From positions 391,545,601 through 391,609,600 of the forward strand of contig NC_090319.1 of assembly GCF_040869045.1 (NCBI RefSeq): DNA of 64,000 bases, read 5' to 3'. A program made the translations under genes and the position numbers. Positions 45,054 to 54,930 of this stretch are shown here, piece by piece. The stretch is from Eurosta solidaginis (taxonomy: Eukaryota; Arthropoda; Insecta; Diptera; Tephritidae). Under the pieces are notes generated by a model. It saw only the letters and a program-made list of their open reading frames with translations, did no database searches and had not been told where the DNA came from. Within the stretch, counting starts at the first letter, position 1, and every line of letters begins with the position of its first letter.

Positions 45054-45235
45054 TTTTTAAAATCATTTTGTGACGTGAATTCCAGTTCTTTAATGAGCTC
45101 ACTTTGTCCAAGAACTGCTCGTTTTTTAAACCATTCTTTGCACCAAATTCTTTTTTTGCGATCTTCTCTCTTTTTTTTACGCTTAATTGCTACAGCGAGC
45201 AATATTGCTGCAGCACAATTGTTGTCCGTATTCAT
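45020..45235 (-). pseudogene. HARBI1-like transposase, N-terminal fragment
   Basis: On the minus strand the start reads AAAILLAVAIKRKKKREDRK, WCKEWFKKRAVLGQSELIKE, then DFKNYVRMSKATFDQLL, the standard N-terminus of arthropod HARBI1-type transposases. The DDE catalytic core is deleted. Confidence 0.8.
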
Positions 45236-45377
45236 CGCTGTCTGAAAGAGAACTAATGTTCGGCCAAAAGTTCGTATAGTGTATGGCCAAAGCTGCGAAC
45301 AAGTTTGCGGAATGTTCGCAGAAATGTTCGTGTCGTGTATTTGGCGCTTTAGTGACCAAGTTATTGTTGACGATTAA

Positions 45378-45581
45378 AGGCCGAATTAATGGTGACTTAT
45401 AACCATAAAGCCATAACCAGATAAAACAGCTGATCGAATCTACCTTATGGAAATCAATGTAATCGATTAATGGTGCCATACCATAACGCTAACTCGATTA
45501 CATTGAGTTCCTTAAGGTAGGTTCGATCAGCTGTTTTATCTGGTTATGTCTTTATGGTTATAAGTCACCATTAATTCGCCC
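45378..45581. mobile_element. Foldback element FB-A, almost perfect hairpin
   Basis: Arms of ~100 bp (AATTAATGGTGACTTATAAC ... ACAGCTGATCGAA ... TCAATGTAATCGATTA) face each other around a tiny loop. TTAA lies on both sides (45374-45377, 45582-45585), which suggests a TTAA-specific (piggyBac-like) transposase but is not proof in AT-rich DNA. Confidence 0.75.
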
Positions 45582-45585
45582 TTAA

Positions 45586-46157
45586 AGCTGGAGACATTGG
45601 TGCTTTATCGGTAACCGTATCGGTAACCTTATAACAGCTGATTCGACCAACCTTATGAGAATCAATGCAATCGATTAATGGTGCCGCTAAGGTCGTAACC
45701 GTATCGTAGCCAACCAATTGGGTTTTGGTTTACCGTCGTAACGATAAACAGCTGATTACGTTGGGGATACGGATACAGCGATACGACATACGGCACCAAT
45801 GACTCCGGCTTAAGTAGTTGGCTACGATACGGTTACGACCTTGGCGTTGCGATATGGCAACAATAATCGATTACTTTGATTCCCATAAGGTTGGTCCACA
45901 AATCACCTACCCCGATTGCGCATTCACGAGTTCAAAATTGCTTCGTTCTGCGCATCTACGTCACTCTTGGCTGCTTGATTGAATGAAAGAAAGAGAGAAA
46001 AAACAAAGAGCTAAAGGAAAATGACGTAAAAATTGCCCCTAAAAACAGCTGATCTAATGTTTACATGCGCAATGTGTGATTTGTGAGGTTGGTTGAATCA
46101 GCTGGCTGTTATAAGGTTACCGATACGGTTACCGATAACGCATCAATGTCTGCCGCT
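45586..46157. mobile_element. Foldback element FB-B, adjacent to FB-A
   Basis: The inverted ends share AGACATTG and TTATCGGTAACCGTATCGG, continuing with TAACCTTATAACAGC. TTAA borders both ends (45582-45585, shared with FB-A, and 46158-46161). The interior has a smaller inverted pair built on GGCTACGATACGGTTACGAC. No coding region is seen. Confidence 0.72.
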
Positions 46158-46244
46158 TTAACCACTGTGAATCAAACTAAGTGTGTTATCGTATCTGTCA
46201 ACTGCCTGGCAGGATGTTCAATATAGCTACTTTTTATCGTTTTG

Positions 46245-46680
46245 ACTATAAGTCACCATTAATTCACCCTTTAACCCTAACACCATAGTCGTAACCATAC
46301 CCATTTCCATAACCCTCTCCAATGTGATCGATTAATGGTGTCTTAACCTAAAAATCGTGAAAATTTCATAAAAATGAAGAAAACGCAAAAAATTACAAAC
46401 ATAATCCACAAAAAATAAGTCTCTTAGTCATAACGTATCCAAAACAATGAAAAAAATCTACAAAAAGTTATGAAATTCACCAACTCAAATATTTTTAGCT
46501 TATGGATATGGCGAGAAACCAAAAATCAATCGGTTGGCTATGGTATGGTTATGGCGTTAGCGTTATGGTATGGCACCATTAATTGATTACATTGATTTTC
46601 ATAAGGTAGGTTCGATCAGCTGTTTTATCTGGTTATGTTTATATGGTTATAAGTCACCATTAATTGGCCTATTAACCTTG
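46245..46680. repeat. Remnants of FB-A-like foldback elements
   Basis: ATAAGTCACCATTAATT occurs at both 46249 and 46650 in the same orientation. GATCGATTAATGGTGTC (~46327) is inverted at CACCATTAATTGATTAC (~46575). It looks like two or more overlapping, partly lost copies; boundaries are unclear. Confidence 0.55.
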
Positions 46681-46720
46681 CCACCAAACATAAGGCAACA
46701 TAAAAATCTACGGAACATAT

Positions 46721-46914
46721 CATGGCGGAACGACACAAGGTGGCAGCATTGAACAGCTGATCATAAACTTTTTTTATTTGATTTGATACATCAACTTCTG
46801 GCTCAGTACGATTTTGACATTTGTCCATCGAATTTACAAAAACAAAGTACATGGGATTTTTATTTATGTTTGCAGGTATGTTACCATGCTGCCACCTTGT
46901 ATCGTTCTGCCATG
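46721..46914. mobile_element. P-like MITE, copy 3 (inverted relative to copies 1 and 2)
   Basis: CATGGCGGAACGACACAAGG at the left end and its near-inverse at the right end are flanked by GAACATAT (46713-46720, 46915-46922). The interior is the reverse complement of copies 1 and 2. Confidence 0.9.
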
Positions 46915-46922
46915 GAACATAT

Positions 46923-48180
46923 GTTTATTGTTGTCATCCAATTAACAAAGCGCTAATTCCGGGATTTGGTTTGTGCGTCCACAAGTGAAGTTTATATTTC
47001 TTATTTTCGTGGAATTTTTTTGAGAACATATGGTAAGTATCGACTGCCAAGCTTGAAAAGAAATCAACGCTAATAAATAAACAAGATCTGAATAGTTTGG
47101 AACTGAATTGTCGTTGCACTTGGTGAGTGATTGGTTCATGAAAATATCTAGACTTCTAAGCTTTCCAGTGTATGTAGCTTCAAGTAAAATAATGAATTAC
47201 TTCGTTTGTACTAGACATATATGTATGTACATGATTCCTTATGTATTATGATATAAAAATAATAAAATTGCGATCTGTTTTTGTTCTTGCGACAATTATT
47301 GTATGATTTCAAAATGCGACGTACAATAATTAGTCCGGCATGCTGCAAATATAGACGTTACCGCGAACGAGATTGCGCAGATTCGTCCCTTGATAGCAAG
47401 TACTCCGACTTGTCCTCGTTCACCTACTTTGTTCACCCCCCTTTTTCTAGGCTAGTGAAGGCTGTGCTTGGGCGCGTGTCTTAATTACAATGATAACAAT
47501 ATCGTTACTATTAGTACTATTGCTTTGTGGATGAAATCGTATGGAGTTGCCTTGTGTAAAGCCTCGTTTGGTTTCGAGTGTATCTGGAGGTACATCTTAT
47601 ATTTGATGGAGCTGTTGGTATTGCTCTAAGTTATTTGGCAACTGTCATGTAAGCTTTCCAGGAAACTGAAGTTCTCTCTCCTATCAGCCAGCAGTGCCAG
47701 TTCCAAGCAATCACTCCTTTTAGCCTTAACTTCTCTTCCTAACGTGAGGTTTCTCTTGTTGTATTAGCATTGTGTGGTATAATTTCACAAACGTAAATTA
47801 AAATTTGCCCTTTAAACTGCACTTAAACGGTTTGCGTATGTTAAATATTTGTTATTAATTTACAAATGCTTTTTATTCTAAGAAATTCTATTTTAAATTA
47901 TGCATACATATATGTACATATACATATGTATGTACATACATTAGAATGAATTGTAAAATTTTTTTCGGGAGATAGTGTAGGGTCTGCCGTCTACAAGTTG
48001 CTAGATTACTCAGGCGGAAGAAATACTAAGAAGAAAAAAATTATCAATTGAGGAGTTGCGTGCAAAAAGGAATTGTTTGGACGTTTACGTTTTCAGATGT
48101 TCGTGCTTGAAACTTGTTAAGTGCTATGAATTTCTTGTGGTTGTAGTATTTAAAAAAATTACTCATAAACATATGTATGC
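46923..48180. other. AT-rich DNA, nothing recognised
   Basis: No gene family is evident. A small ACATAT/TATGTA-type microsatellite lies near 47905-47940. Short open frames such as 47281-47484 have no motif I know. Confidence 0.4.
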
Positions 48181-49171
48181 CCTCTTGTTGTTGTTGTAGC
48201 AATGTTTCGCCCCACCTAATAGCTACGACCGATCACAATTTGTCATCAATATCCTCTAACTGGACTCCAAGGAAACTTGCTGTTTCAACAGGGGTGGACC
48301 ATAATGAAAGGGGTGTTAGAGGCCTTGGTTCCACATTACAATTAAAGAGATGGTTAGTGTCATGTGGAGACACATTGCAAGCGGGGCATACATTTTGTAT
48401 GTCGGGGTTGATTCTGGATATGTAAGAGTTTAACCTGTTACAGTATCCAGAACGAAGTTGAGCCAGAGTGACTAGCGTTTCCCTGTGGAGTATGCGTTCC
48501 TCTTCCGCAAGTTTTGGGTACTGTTCCCTGAGTACTGGATTCACCGGGCAATTCAAGGCATAAAGGTCCGACGCCTGTTTGTGGAGTTCACCAAAGACCT
48601 GCTTGTGTTTTTTGCTTCATACGGCTGAGTTCTCAGGTGCCGTATTTCCCCAAAATGCTTACGGAGATGACTCTTTAAGTCGGCTCTGGATTTTCGGCAC
48701 AATTGCGGCTGCGTGCTCTCCAAAATGTAGATCCCGATCAAACGTCACACCCAAGATTTTGGGGTGTAGGACAGTCGGTAGCGTAGTACCATCGACGTGG
48801 ATGTTCAAAATGGTCGACATTTGGGACGTCCATGTTGTAAATAAGGTCGCGGAGGAGTTAGTCGGTGATAATGCCAGGTTTCGCGAGGCGAAAAAACTGG
48901 CGAGATCAGGGAGGTAGCCGTTTATTCTGCTGCAAAGCTCATCGATCGCTGTGCCTGGGCCTGTGGCCATTATTGTGCAGTCATCGGCGTAGGAAACGAT
49001 AGTAAATCCTTCCGGTGGCGAAGGTAACTTAGATATGTAGAAATTAAACAAAAGTGGGGATAGGACACCACCCTGTGGCACCCACTGTTAAATTCTTGGT
49101 TTTGATGTTTCATTTCTAAATTGCACCGATGCCTGCCGACCACCGAGATAATTCATTAATTAATTTTTCCC

Positions 49172-49590
49172 CCCAGCGGGTTAGGGGATCAGAATATACC
49201 CGCGGTAGGTATGCCTGTCGTAAGAGGCGACTAAAATACCAGATTCAAGGGGCTGTGTAGAGCAACCCTTCAGGTTGCCAGCGCAATATATAGCTTCTCC
49301 AAACCCAATTGTCAACCTCACCTATCCGTGGCGAATCCTGTTTCACTAACAGACGAGGCTCTGGCGACCCCAAGCGCCTCATGGAACTTGGGGGTAGGGA
49401 GGGAGGGAATGGCCTGAAGGTTTAATGTGGCCACATAAATCGTTCCCGAGATTGTCGGGCTAGTACCTTAATGGTGCTATGGTACCGGAGCGTACCGGAT
49501 TTGTATCCGGCAAAGGACCATCAAATCGATGACACTCCCCAAAGCCTTCGGGGAGCAACTTTATCGCTACAACAACAACAACAACAACAA
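49172..49590 (+). mobile_element. SINE2, full-length-like copy
   Basis: A ~420-bp repeat starts CCCAGCGGGTTAGGGGATC and includes GGTAGGTATGCCTGTCGTAA, AGGTTGCCAGCGCAATATA and GCCTTCGGGGAGCAACTTTA, ending in (CAA)n. CGAGATAATT before it and CAGATAATTT after it look like an imperfect target duplication in LINE-A. It has no coding capacity and I see no clear tRNA-type head. Confidence 0.82.
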
Positions 49591-49840
49591 CCCAGATAAT
49601 TTGCAGTCCACCTTTTAAGACATGGGGGAAGGGTAGACCCTTCCAGGTCTTGCAGTAACGTGCCATGGTTGACCGTATCAAAAGCTTTTGATAGGTCTAG
49701 CGCTACGAGTACTGTTCTATGGTGGGTGTTTTGATTTAAACCGCAATTTATCTGGGTGCTGATGGCATTTAGCGCGGTGGTGGTGCTATGGATACTAGCG
49801 ATAGGAGAGATATCGAGCGATATGACTCTCCTATGTTGGC

Positions 49841-50256
49841 CCCAGCGGGTAAGGGGGTAAGAATATACCCGCGGTAGGTATGCCTGTCGTAAGAGGCGAC
49901 TAAAATACCAGATTCAAGGGGTGTGTAGCGCAACCCTTCAGGTTGCCAGCGCAATATATAGCTTCTCCAAAACCAATTGTCAACCTCACCTATCCGCGGT
50001 GAATCCTGTTTTACTAACAGACGAGGCTCTGGCGACCCCAAGCTCCTCATGGAACTTGGGGGTGGGGAGGGAGGGATGGCCTGAAGGTTCAATGTGGCCA
50101 TATAAATCGTTCCCGAGATGGTCGGGCCAGCACAATAATGGTGCTGTGTTACCGGAGCGTATCGGATCTGTATCCGACAAAGGACCATCACATCGATAAC
50201 ACTCCCCAAAGCCTTCGGGGAGTAACCTAATCGCTACAACAACAACAACAACAACA
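49841..50256 (+). mobile_element. SINE2, second copy in the same LINE-A
   Basis: Same structure and orientation as the copy 250 bp upstream, with a (CAA)n tail at ~50236-50256. Compared with LINE-A copy 1, ~120 bp of LINE sequence are missing at the insertion point, so a deletion accompanied or followed insertion. Confidence 0.82.
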
Positions 50257-51105
50257 GGCTTTTAAGCATCGGCATGGCTATGGCGTCTGGGCCCACTGCT
50301 TTGGATGGTTTAGCATGACCGATGGCATCCTCAACCTCTATGGCGGTGATGGTAATTGGTGACGCGCTGAACTTATGTTTATGTGCGTGTCTGTTGGCCT
50401 TCCGTCTATCTTTTTCGACCGTAGAATGCATTATATATTGTCGGCAGAAAGCGCTCGCGCATTTTTTCGCATCCGACTGCACTTTATCGGCCTCTGCCGG
50501 GAAGTGGGGCCGAATTTCGGGGATTCTACCGGCGGGAATGAAACGAGCCGAGGCGAATTCAATGACCTTGCGGAAAGCACGCTCCCCTTGGCGGACATCA
50601 GTTGGGATAGGGAGGGCAGCAAAGCGGTTGTCTGTAAAGGATTTGTATTCGTCCCACTTTCTTTTTTTTAAATTTAATGAAAGTGCGTTTTTCTGCGACG
50701 ATGAAGTCGGCGGAACGCTCGAGCGAAATAAGTGTAGGTGGTCGGATGCCAATGTTACCATCGGCTGCCAGTTGACGCAGTTCACGAGTTCTACGCTCAC
50801 GATTGAAATATCCGGCGAACTGTGATAGCTTCCTACCATACGTGTGGGGCGTCTCCGTTTATTGTGCAGAACGTCGTTTCTTCTATTTGATCCGCCAACA
50901 TCTCACCCCTACTGTCCACCCGCAAGTTTGAATGCCATAGATCGTGATGGGCATTGAAATCGCCTAAGATAATGCGATTGTTTCAAGTGAGTACGGCGCT
51001 GATATTAGGGCGGTTTCCACTGGGGCAACAGGTGGAAGGAGGGATTTAGTGTTTCTGATTTCTAGTTTTGCATTGCCCGACCGGACAGATAATCCTTGAT
51101 ATATG
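50234..51105 (-). pseudogene. Endonuclease and RT start of LINE-A copy 3
   Basis: From ~51105 the minus strand gives a degraded CPSGNRP segment and an LGDFN-type block with substitutions near 50960. Better-preserved SSPDISIVSVELVNCVNWQP and LASDHLHL blocks follow, then the linker (KRKWDEYKSF, RFIPAGRIPEIRP) and RT entry (AIGHAKPSKAVGPDAIAMPM). This copy keeps the part of the endonuclease that copy 1 has lost. A stop and frame changes are present near 50900. Confidence 0.78.
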
Positions 51106-51119
51106 TATCATATACATTA

Positions 51120-51568
51120 CGGTGGGTCGGTTTGTATGGATGAAAGTTAACCGATATCGCGCCATCGATTTTTCGATAGGATTTGGGCTCAGGGAAAAAA
51201 GTTCCACTACGCATACCCAAAAAAAATTTAATTTTTTTGACTTTTTTTCGACTATGATTTTTGAGGTTTTTTCATGACCTACTAAAAAAAATTTCATATG
51301 AAAAAAAAAAAAACTGTTATCGCCAACGTATTTAGCGTACATTTTTAGGTCGGACAGGGTATACATGAAAATTTTACAATCAAATGAAAATTTTTTTAGT
51401 AGGTGATGAAAAAAACCTTAAAAAACATAGTCGAAGAAAAGTCAAAAAAATGAAATTTTGCAGGCTCGGAAATTATTTTTTTGGGTATGCGTAGTGGAAC
51501 TTTTTTCCTGAGCCCAAATCCTATCGAAAAATCGATGGCGCGATATTGGTTAATAAATCGACCCAGTC
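51120..51568. mobile_element. Long-armed foldback element with TA flanks
   Basis: Arms of ~180 bp share ATCGCGCCATCGATTTTTCG, ATAGGATTTGGGCTCAGG and GTTCCACTACGCATACCC. The tips are CGGTGGGTCGGTTT and the inverse of GACTGGGTCGATTT, each next to TA. This suggests a Tc1/mariner-type MITE. It abuts the 5' remnant of LINE-A copy 3. Confidence 0.78.
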
Positions 51569-53011
51569 TAATATACATATTCAGTAGGTGAGGTTTTGGT
51601 GACCCCAACGCTTCAAAGGTGGTCGGTCTAGTACAACAACAACATAGATACAATAGTGGTACATTACTGGTCATTTATGTGTCTTATTTCCTGGATAAAC
51701 AAGTAAAGGTGTCTAAGTTCGGGTGTAACCGAACATTATATACTCAGCGTGAGCTGAGAACATTGCATTTCAGATAAATTACTTTTCTACATAACACGTG
51801 GCACCGCCCGTTTAAAAAAGAATGTCTCGCCATTTCCTCTTACAATAAAACTTGGTAAGTGAAATATCATTGATTCAAAACAATTGTTTGCTAAGTTATA
51901 GCTTATTATTGTAGTCTACGACCCTTTTAAACTTGTTTTATATCTAAGTTGCCGTGGTCTTTAACCCATACCGTCCATTTTTACTAGAAATATTTTCTGC
52001 TATAAGGAAAATACGTGTACACAATTTCATTACGATATCGTTAGCTTAATGTGAAAATGTGCTAAGTCAACTTTTACGAATTTTACAGGAGACGAAAAAA
52101 AAATGAATATTTTTGAAATACCCTTCTTTTTTCAAAACTGTGAATGGGGATACCTTAATTGCAATGCTTTTGAGTGTAAAAGCTTTGAAAACGATAAATA
52201 AAAATCATGTATGCCAACTCAGCAGCTATTTTATGACTTAGCACAATTTCCGCACTCAAAACAAATTTTTTCTCCTGACTTAGCACTTTTTACTCAATAT
52301 GTTTTCCCATCACTCCTGCCCTTTAATGATTGAAATATAACACTAAAATTATATATATTTCCCAAAAAATAATATTTATTTGTCAAACTATTTCTAACGG
52401 TTCTGATCTGGACTCTTTTGCCGGATGGTGCTCAGACAATAATTTATTTTTAAATTCAAACAAATGCTGTGTTGTGCCTTACTCCATAAAGACAACTGCC
52501 ACATACTTTATCTACCAACTAAATGCTAAATCTCTTAATCGTTGTCAAGAGAGTAAACACTTGGGTGAAATTTTTGACTCCAAACTCTCTTTCTAGTCAC
52601 ATTGACTTCATTGTTTCAAAAATTGTTGCAATGGTTGGGTTCAGTAGACGTAACACCAGTGACTTTAAGCGCCCTATGACGTTTAAGGCACTTTATATAT
52701 CCTTGGTCAGAAGTGGTCTTGAATATTGCTCAATAATATGGAATCCTTTCTATGAATCTAACTCCTATAAAATTGAGAGAGTTCAAACATTTTTTACAAA
52801 AATTGCTTTATGTATGCTTAACTGGCCATACGGCCTCCCATCACATACCAGCAGGCGCAAATTGCTTGGCCTTCAGGCTTTGCATGACAGAAGAACCTTT
52901 ATCTCACTCATGCTTGACTATAATGTAATAAACTTTAGCACGAATTGCTCTGATTTATCTAATTTGTTCATTCCATATATTCCACTGCGTGATCTTCGGG
53001 ATAATAGATTA

Positions 53012-53930
53012 CACAGGCCGACAGCATCTCAAACCCAGGAACCGGACTATATATTTTCGGAGGATTATGATACGATGAATCGAAATGTTGCCTCAAAATT
53101 GCTCTATCAGCTCTGGTTTTTGACCATATTTGAGGTTATTTAGCCTTGCAGATGTTTTATTTCCCCAAAATTAAAGGATGGCATTTTTTAATACAAGTGT
53201 TATTCTTTCAAATGGCGTTGAGTTTGCTCAAATATTATTTTTTTTCACTGAGATATCGTATTTTGAAATTTTGTGGTGTGATATGAGTGGTTTCTAGGGT
53301 TTAGGGGATACGGAAGTTGATGGGTTAACAGTTAAGTTCGTTAGCCCACTTGGGGTGTGATATATCTAGATAAATTTTTGGAAAATATGCGAGTAAACGC
53401 TGTCCCCAGTGGTTAAGTGGGTTAGCCTGTTTGCGGTATGGTAGGGGTGGTTTCTAGGGGTTAGGGCTGTGTGTGACTTGGTACCAGAGGCTTAGATAGT
53501 GTAGGGGTGTGGTGAGTTAGCAAACTAATGGTGGGAGACCAAATTTTAAAAAAATAAGAATTCAAGTAAATTAGCAATCGAATATATCATGTCTATGTTA
53601 TCTCAATCGATTTTCAGGTTCAGGGAAATTTAGAAACATGAAAATTTCAAAATGCGATATCTCAGCGAAAGAGCAAACTCAACGCCATTTGAAAGAAAAA
53701 GACTTGTACTTAAAGATGCCATCCTTTAATTTTGGTGAAAGAAAACATCTGCAAGGCTACATAACCTCAAATATGAGCAAAAACGATGTTTTTGCACTTT
53801 TTGGTTAGGATATCTCAAAGACCAGAGCTGATAGAGCAAGGGCAGATTTGGATTCAGCGCATCATAAATCTTCGGAAATATATAGTCTGGGTTCTGGGTC
53901 TGAATAATGGTTGAATTTTGTCGGCCTGTG
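53012..53930. mobile_element. CACAG-tipped TIR element with ~270-bp arms
   Basis: The tips are CACAGGCCGACA and TGTCGGCCTGTG; inverted arms run ~53012-53290 and ~53650-53930 (GACTATATATTT, CTATCAGCTCTGG, CATCTGCAAGGCTA and its inverse). TTA flanks both ends (53009-53011, 53931-53933). Discounting it and one TTA leaves the LINE frame continuous. CACAG tips with a 3-bp duplication recall the CACTA/EnSpm superfamily. No transposase is present. Confidence 0.72.
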
Positions 53931-53940
53931 TTATTTATCG

Positions 53941-54370
53941 GGGCAGAAGCATGGACCATGACAACAGCAGATGAAGCGGCTCTGGGAGTGTTCGAGCGAA
54001 AGGTTCTTCGAAAGATTTATGGACCTCTACGCGTTGGCGATGGTGAGTACCGAAGAAGATTTAAAGATGAGCTGTATGAGGTATACGCAGACATCAACAT
54101 AGTCCAGCGAAACGCAGCGGCTGCGCTGGGTAGGCTATGTTATGCGAATGAAAGATGACGCTCCGGCCAAGAAAGTGTTTCTATCGGAACCCGCATATGG
54201 AAGCAGAGGTAGAGGGCGGCCCCCACTCCGTTGGAAGAGCCAGGTGGACAACGATTTAAACTCCCTTGGTGTGACCAATTGGCGTCGGTTGGCAGAAAAA
54301 AATAGCAACTGGTGCGCCTTGTTGGACGGTCATAATCGTTTAAACGGTTAAGTGCAAATTAAGTAAGTAA
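53941..54370 (+). mobile_element. RTE-type LINE, 5'-truncated
   Basis: The 13-bp duplication GTGTTATTTATCG is at 53928-53940 and 54371-54383. The body encodes the RTE C-terminal tail (GAEAWTMTTADEAALGVFER, IYGPLRVG, RGRGRPPLRW, LLDGHNRLNG) with a frame change near 54115. It ends in (AAGT)n. Same family as 29380-30987. Confidence 0.9.
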
Positions 54371-54610
54371 GTGTTATTTATCGAAATAACTCATAAAACG
54401 AATTATGCTATGAATGAACCTATAACTAGGACTATACATCTACCAAATCGATTCAGTAGTATTCTTTATTTTAATAACAGCTTATATAAGTTTAAGCTTG
54501 AATTGTTTTCTATTTTTAACTAGTCTGTAAGAAAGCATGTAGTTATCGACATGTAAACATTGAAGTAGATAAAAGTCAGTGTAGAGCATTTATCAAACAC
54601 CAAAGGCCAA

Positions 54611-54930
54611 TTTCAAGGGGTTGTGTTCGCGATCCTCTCAATGGGTTGCCAGCGCAATATATAGCTTCTCCAACGCAATTGTCAACCGTACCTACCCGTG
54701 GCGAATCATGGTTCATCGACAGCCGAGGCTCTGACGACCCCAAGTTGCTCATGGAGTTAGGGGGTGGGGAGGGCGGAATGGCCTGGAAGGTTTAATGTGG
54801 TCATATAAATCGTTCCCGAGATGGGCGGGCTAGTACCTTAATAGTGCTTTGTTACCGGATCTATATCCGGCAAAGCACCATCAACATCGGTTCAAAGCCT
54901 TCGGGAAGTGTCTTTATCGTCGATACAACA
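54611..54930 (+). mobile_element. SINE2, 5'-truncated copy
   Basis: Shares TCAAGGGGTTGTGT, GGTTGCCAGCGCAATATATA and GCCTTCGGG with the 49172 copy and ends CGATACAACAACA. The head (CCCAGCGGG) is missing. Confidence 0.78.

Larger units (their letters stand above)
44598..45348. mobile_element. PIF/Harbinger deletion derivative
   Basis: The inverted ends AGCGCCAAATACACGACACG extend ~40 bp and are flanked by TTA (44595-44597, 45349-45351), the classical Harbinger target. An inner palindrome (AGTTCGCGCAAATGTTCGCC and its inverse, ~44690-44752) may bind transposase. It contains pieces of both Harbinger genes converging on a deletion point near 45020-45050. Confidence 0.88.
48186..51110 (-). mobile_element. 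LINE-A copy 3, long, with two SINE2 insertions
   Basis: The CAA tail is at 48186-48200. The copy reaches back through the zinc knuckle (48556-48233), RT palm (49081-48659, GGVLSPLLFN and YADDCTIMA), RT fingers (~49780-49595), the GPDAIAMPMLKS block and endonuclease (50839-50264), to sequence upstream of GDFN at ~51100, where the TIR element at 51120 abuts. ~350 bp of RT thumb are deleted near 48680. SINE2 copies occupy 49172-49590 and 49841-50256. Confidence 0.85.
52385..54522 (+). pseudogene. Jockey/CR1-like LINE, RT thumb to C-terminus, interrupted
   Basis: A 5'-truncated LINE. The frame around 52400-52596 reads SDLDSFAGWCSDNNLFLNSN and HLGEIFDSKLSF. After a frame change 52590-53011 reads KIVAMVGFSRR, TFKALYISLVRSGLEYCSII and RRKLLGLQALHDRRTFISL. 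It stops at the insertion at 53012. A fitting C-terminal end (NYAMNEPITRTIHLPNRF, then FKLELFSIFN and a stop) resumes at 54384-54522, beyond the CACAG element and the RTE fragment. Confidence 0.72.

Noticed and set aside
53650..53930. An inverted LINE 3' end (twin-priming product)
   Set aside because: The shared sequence is the inverted arm of the CACAG element; discounting it leaves the LINE frame continuous.
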